This document shows positions 13,219 through 13,266 of a stretch of 13,266 nucleotides of DNA, in pieces. The DNA is from an uncultured Bacteroidales bacterium (GTDB taxonomy: Bacteria; Bacteroidota; Bacteroidia; Bacteroidales; Muribaculaceae). The stretch lies in contig CATZGB010000056.1 in NCBI GenBank assembly GCA_958418815.1, positions 1 through 13,266 of the forward strand. The letters are read 5' to 3'. The translations under genes and the position numbers were made by a program. Position 1 is the first letter of the stretch; the number at the start of each line of letters is the position of its first letter. The notes under the pieces were generated by a model, which searched no databases, was not told where the DNA came from, and was given only the letters and a program-made list of their open reading frames with translations.

Positions 13219-13266
13219 TGTCCACTAAAAAATCATAAGAGTTCTTTGAAATTATTGAAATTCAAT
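13219..13266 (+). mobile_element. 5' end of an insertion sequence (partial)
   Basis: TGTCCACTAAAAA at 13219-13231 is the exact inverted match of 35-47. The AT-rich sequence after it (to 13266) would be the start of the element, upstream of its transposase gene, which lies beyond the window. With the plus-strand reading of the left fragment, both elements have the same orientation. No transposase coding sequence is visible here, so the call rests on the repeat match and its place at the window edge. Confidence 0.45.

Noticed and set aside
1..13266. Composite transposon carrying the whole window
   Set aside because: The contents are conserved housekeeping genes in their normal order, so two unrelated insertions or an assembly break at repeat copies explain the ends better.
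1..13266. CRISPR arrays, tRNA or rRNA genes, prophage or defence genes
   Set aside because: No regularly spaced direct repeats, no tRNA-like cloverleaf and no phage or defence protein motifs were found on either strand.

Overview
The window is a stretch of Bacteroidales chromosome. Three things point there: the gene order thrS-infC-rpmI-rplT with Bacteroidetes-type sequences; several promoters of the Bacteroidetes TTTG-N20-TAnnTTTG class with A-rich leaders and no Shine-Dalgarno sites; and protein families common in that phylum (DUF4301, LytS/LytTR pairs, PepSY-like periplasmic proteins). Balanced base composition and the protein style suggest a gut Muribaculaceae-like organism, but the family is inference.

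Layout. Positions 1-47 look like the 3' end of an insertion sequence. 77-3211 (minus) is a complete RND (AcrB-like) efflux permease. Divergent from it, 3363-5545 (plus) is a tight operon of a LytS-type sensor kinase, a LytTR response regulator and a secreted PepSY-like protein, ending in a long perfect hairpin. 5671-6432 (plus) is a YczE/YitT-like (DUF6198-type) membrane protein with a textbook Bacteroidetes promoter. It converges, across a bidirectional terminator, on a minus-strand pair: a YqgE/AlgH protein (8264-8947) and a DUF4301 protein (6548-8074), each with its own promoter signal. From 9382 to 13085 (plus) runs the conserved translation cluster: ThrRS, IF3, L35 and L20, closed by a strong hairpin. 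From about 13219 the sequence again looks like an insertion-sequence end, the inverted match of the one at position 47.

How the genes work together. The translation cluster is housekeeping, with two unusual features. IF3 carries a Gly/Pro/Arg-rich repetitive N-terminal extension of about 105 residues, with an internal ATG that would restore a normal-sized IF3. A 242-base structured spacer separates rpmI from rplT and ends in a compound stem-loop 16 bases before the L20 start, which fits an L20 autoregulatory leader. The kinase/regulator/PepSY operon is a plausible envelope-sensing unit next to an efflux pump that lacks its adaptor and outer-membrane partner here.

I found no CRISPR array, prophage, defence system, tRNA or rRNA. 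Most of the window is ordinary core genome. The best candidates for something new are the rpmI-rplT RNA element, the IF3 extension, and the nucleotidyltransferase-like motif set in the DUF4301 protein.
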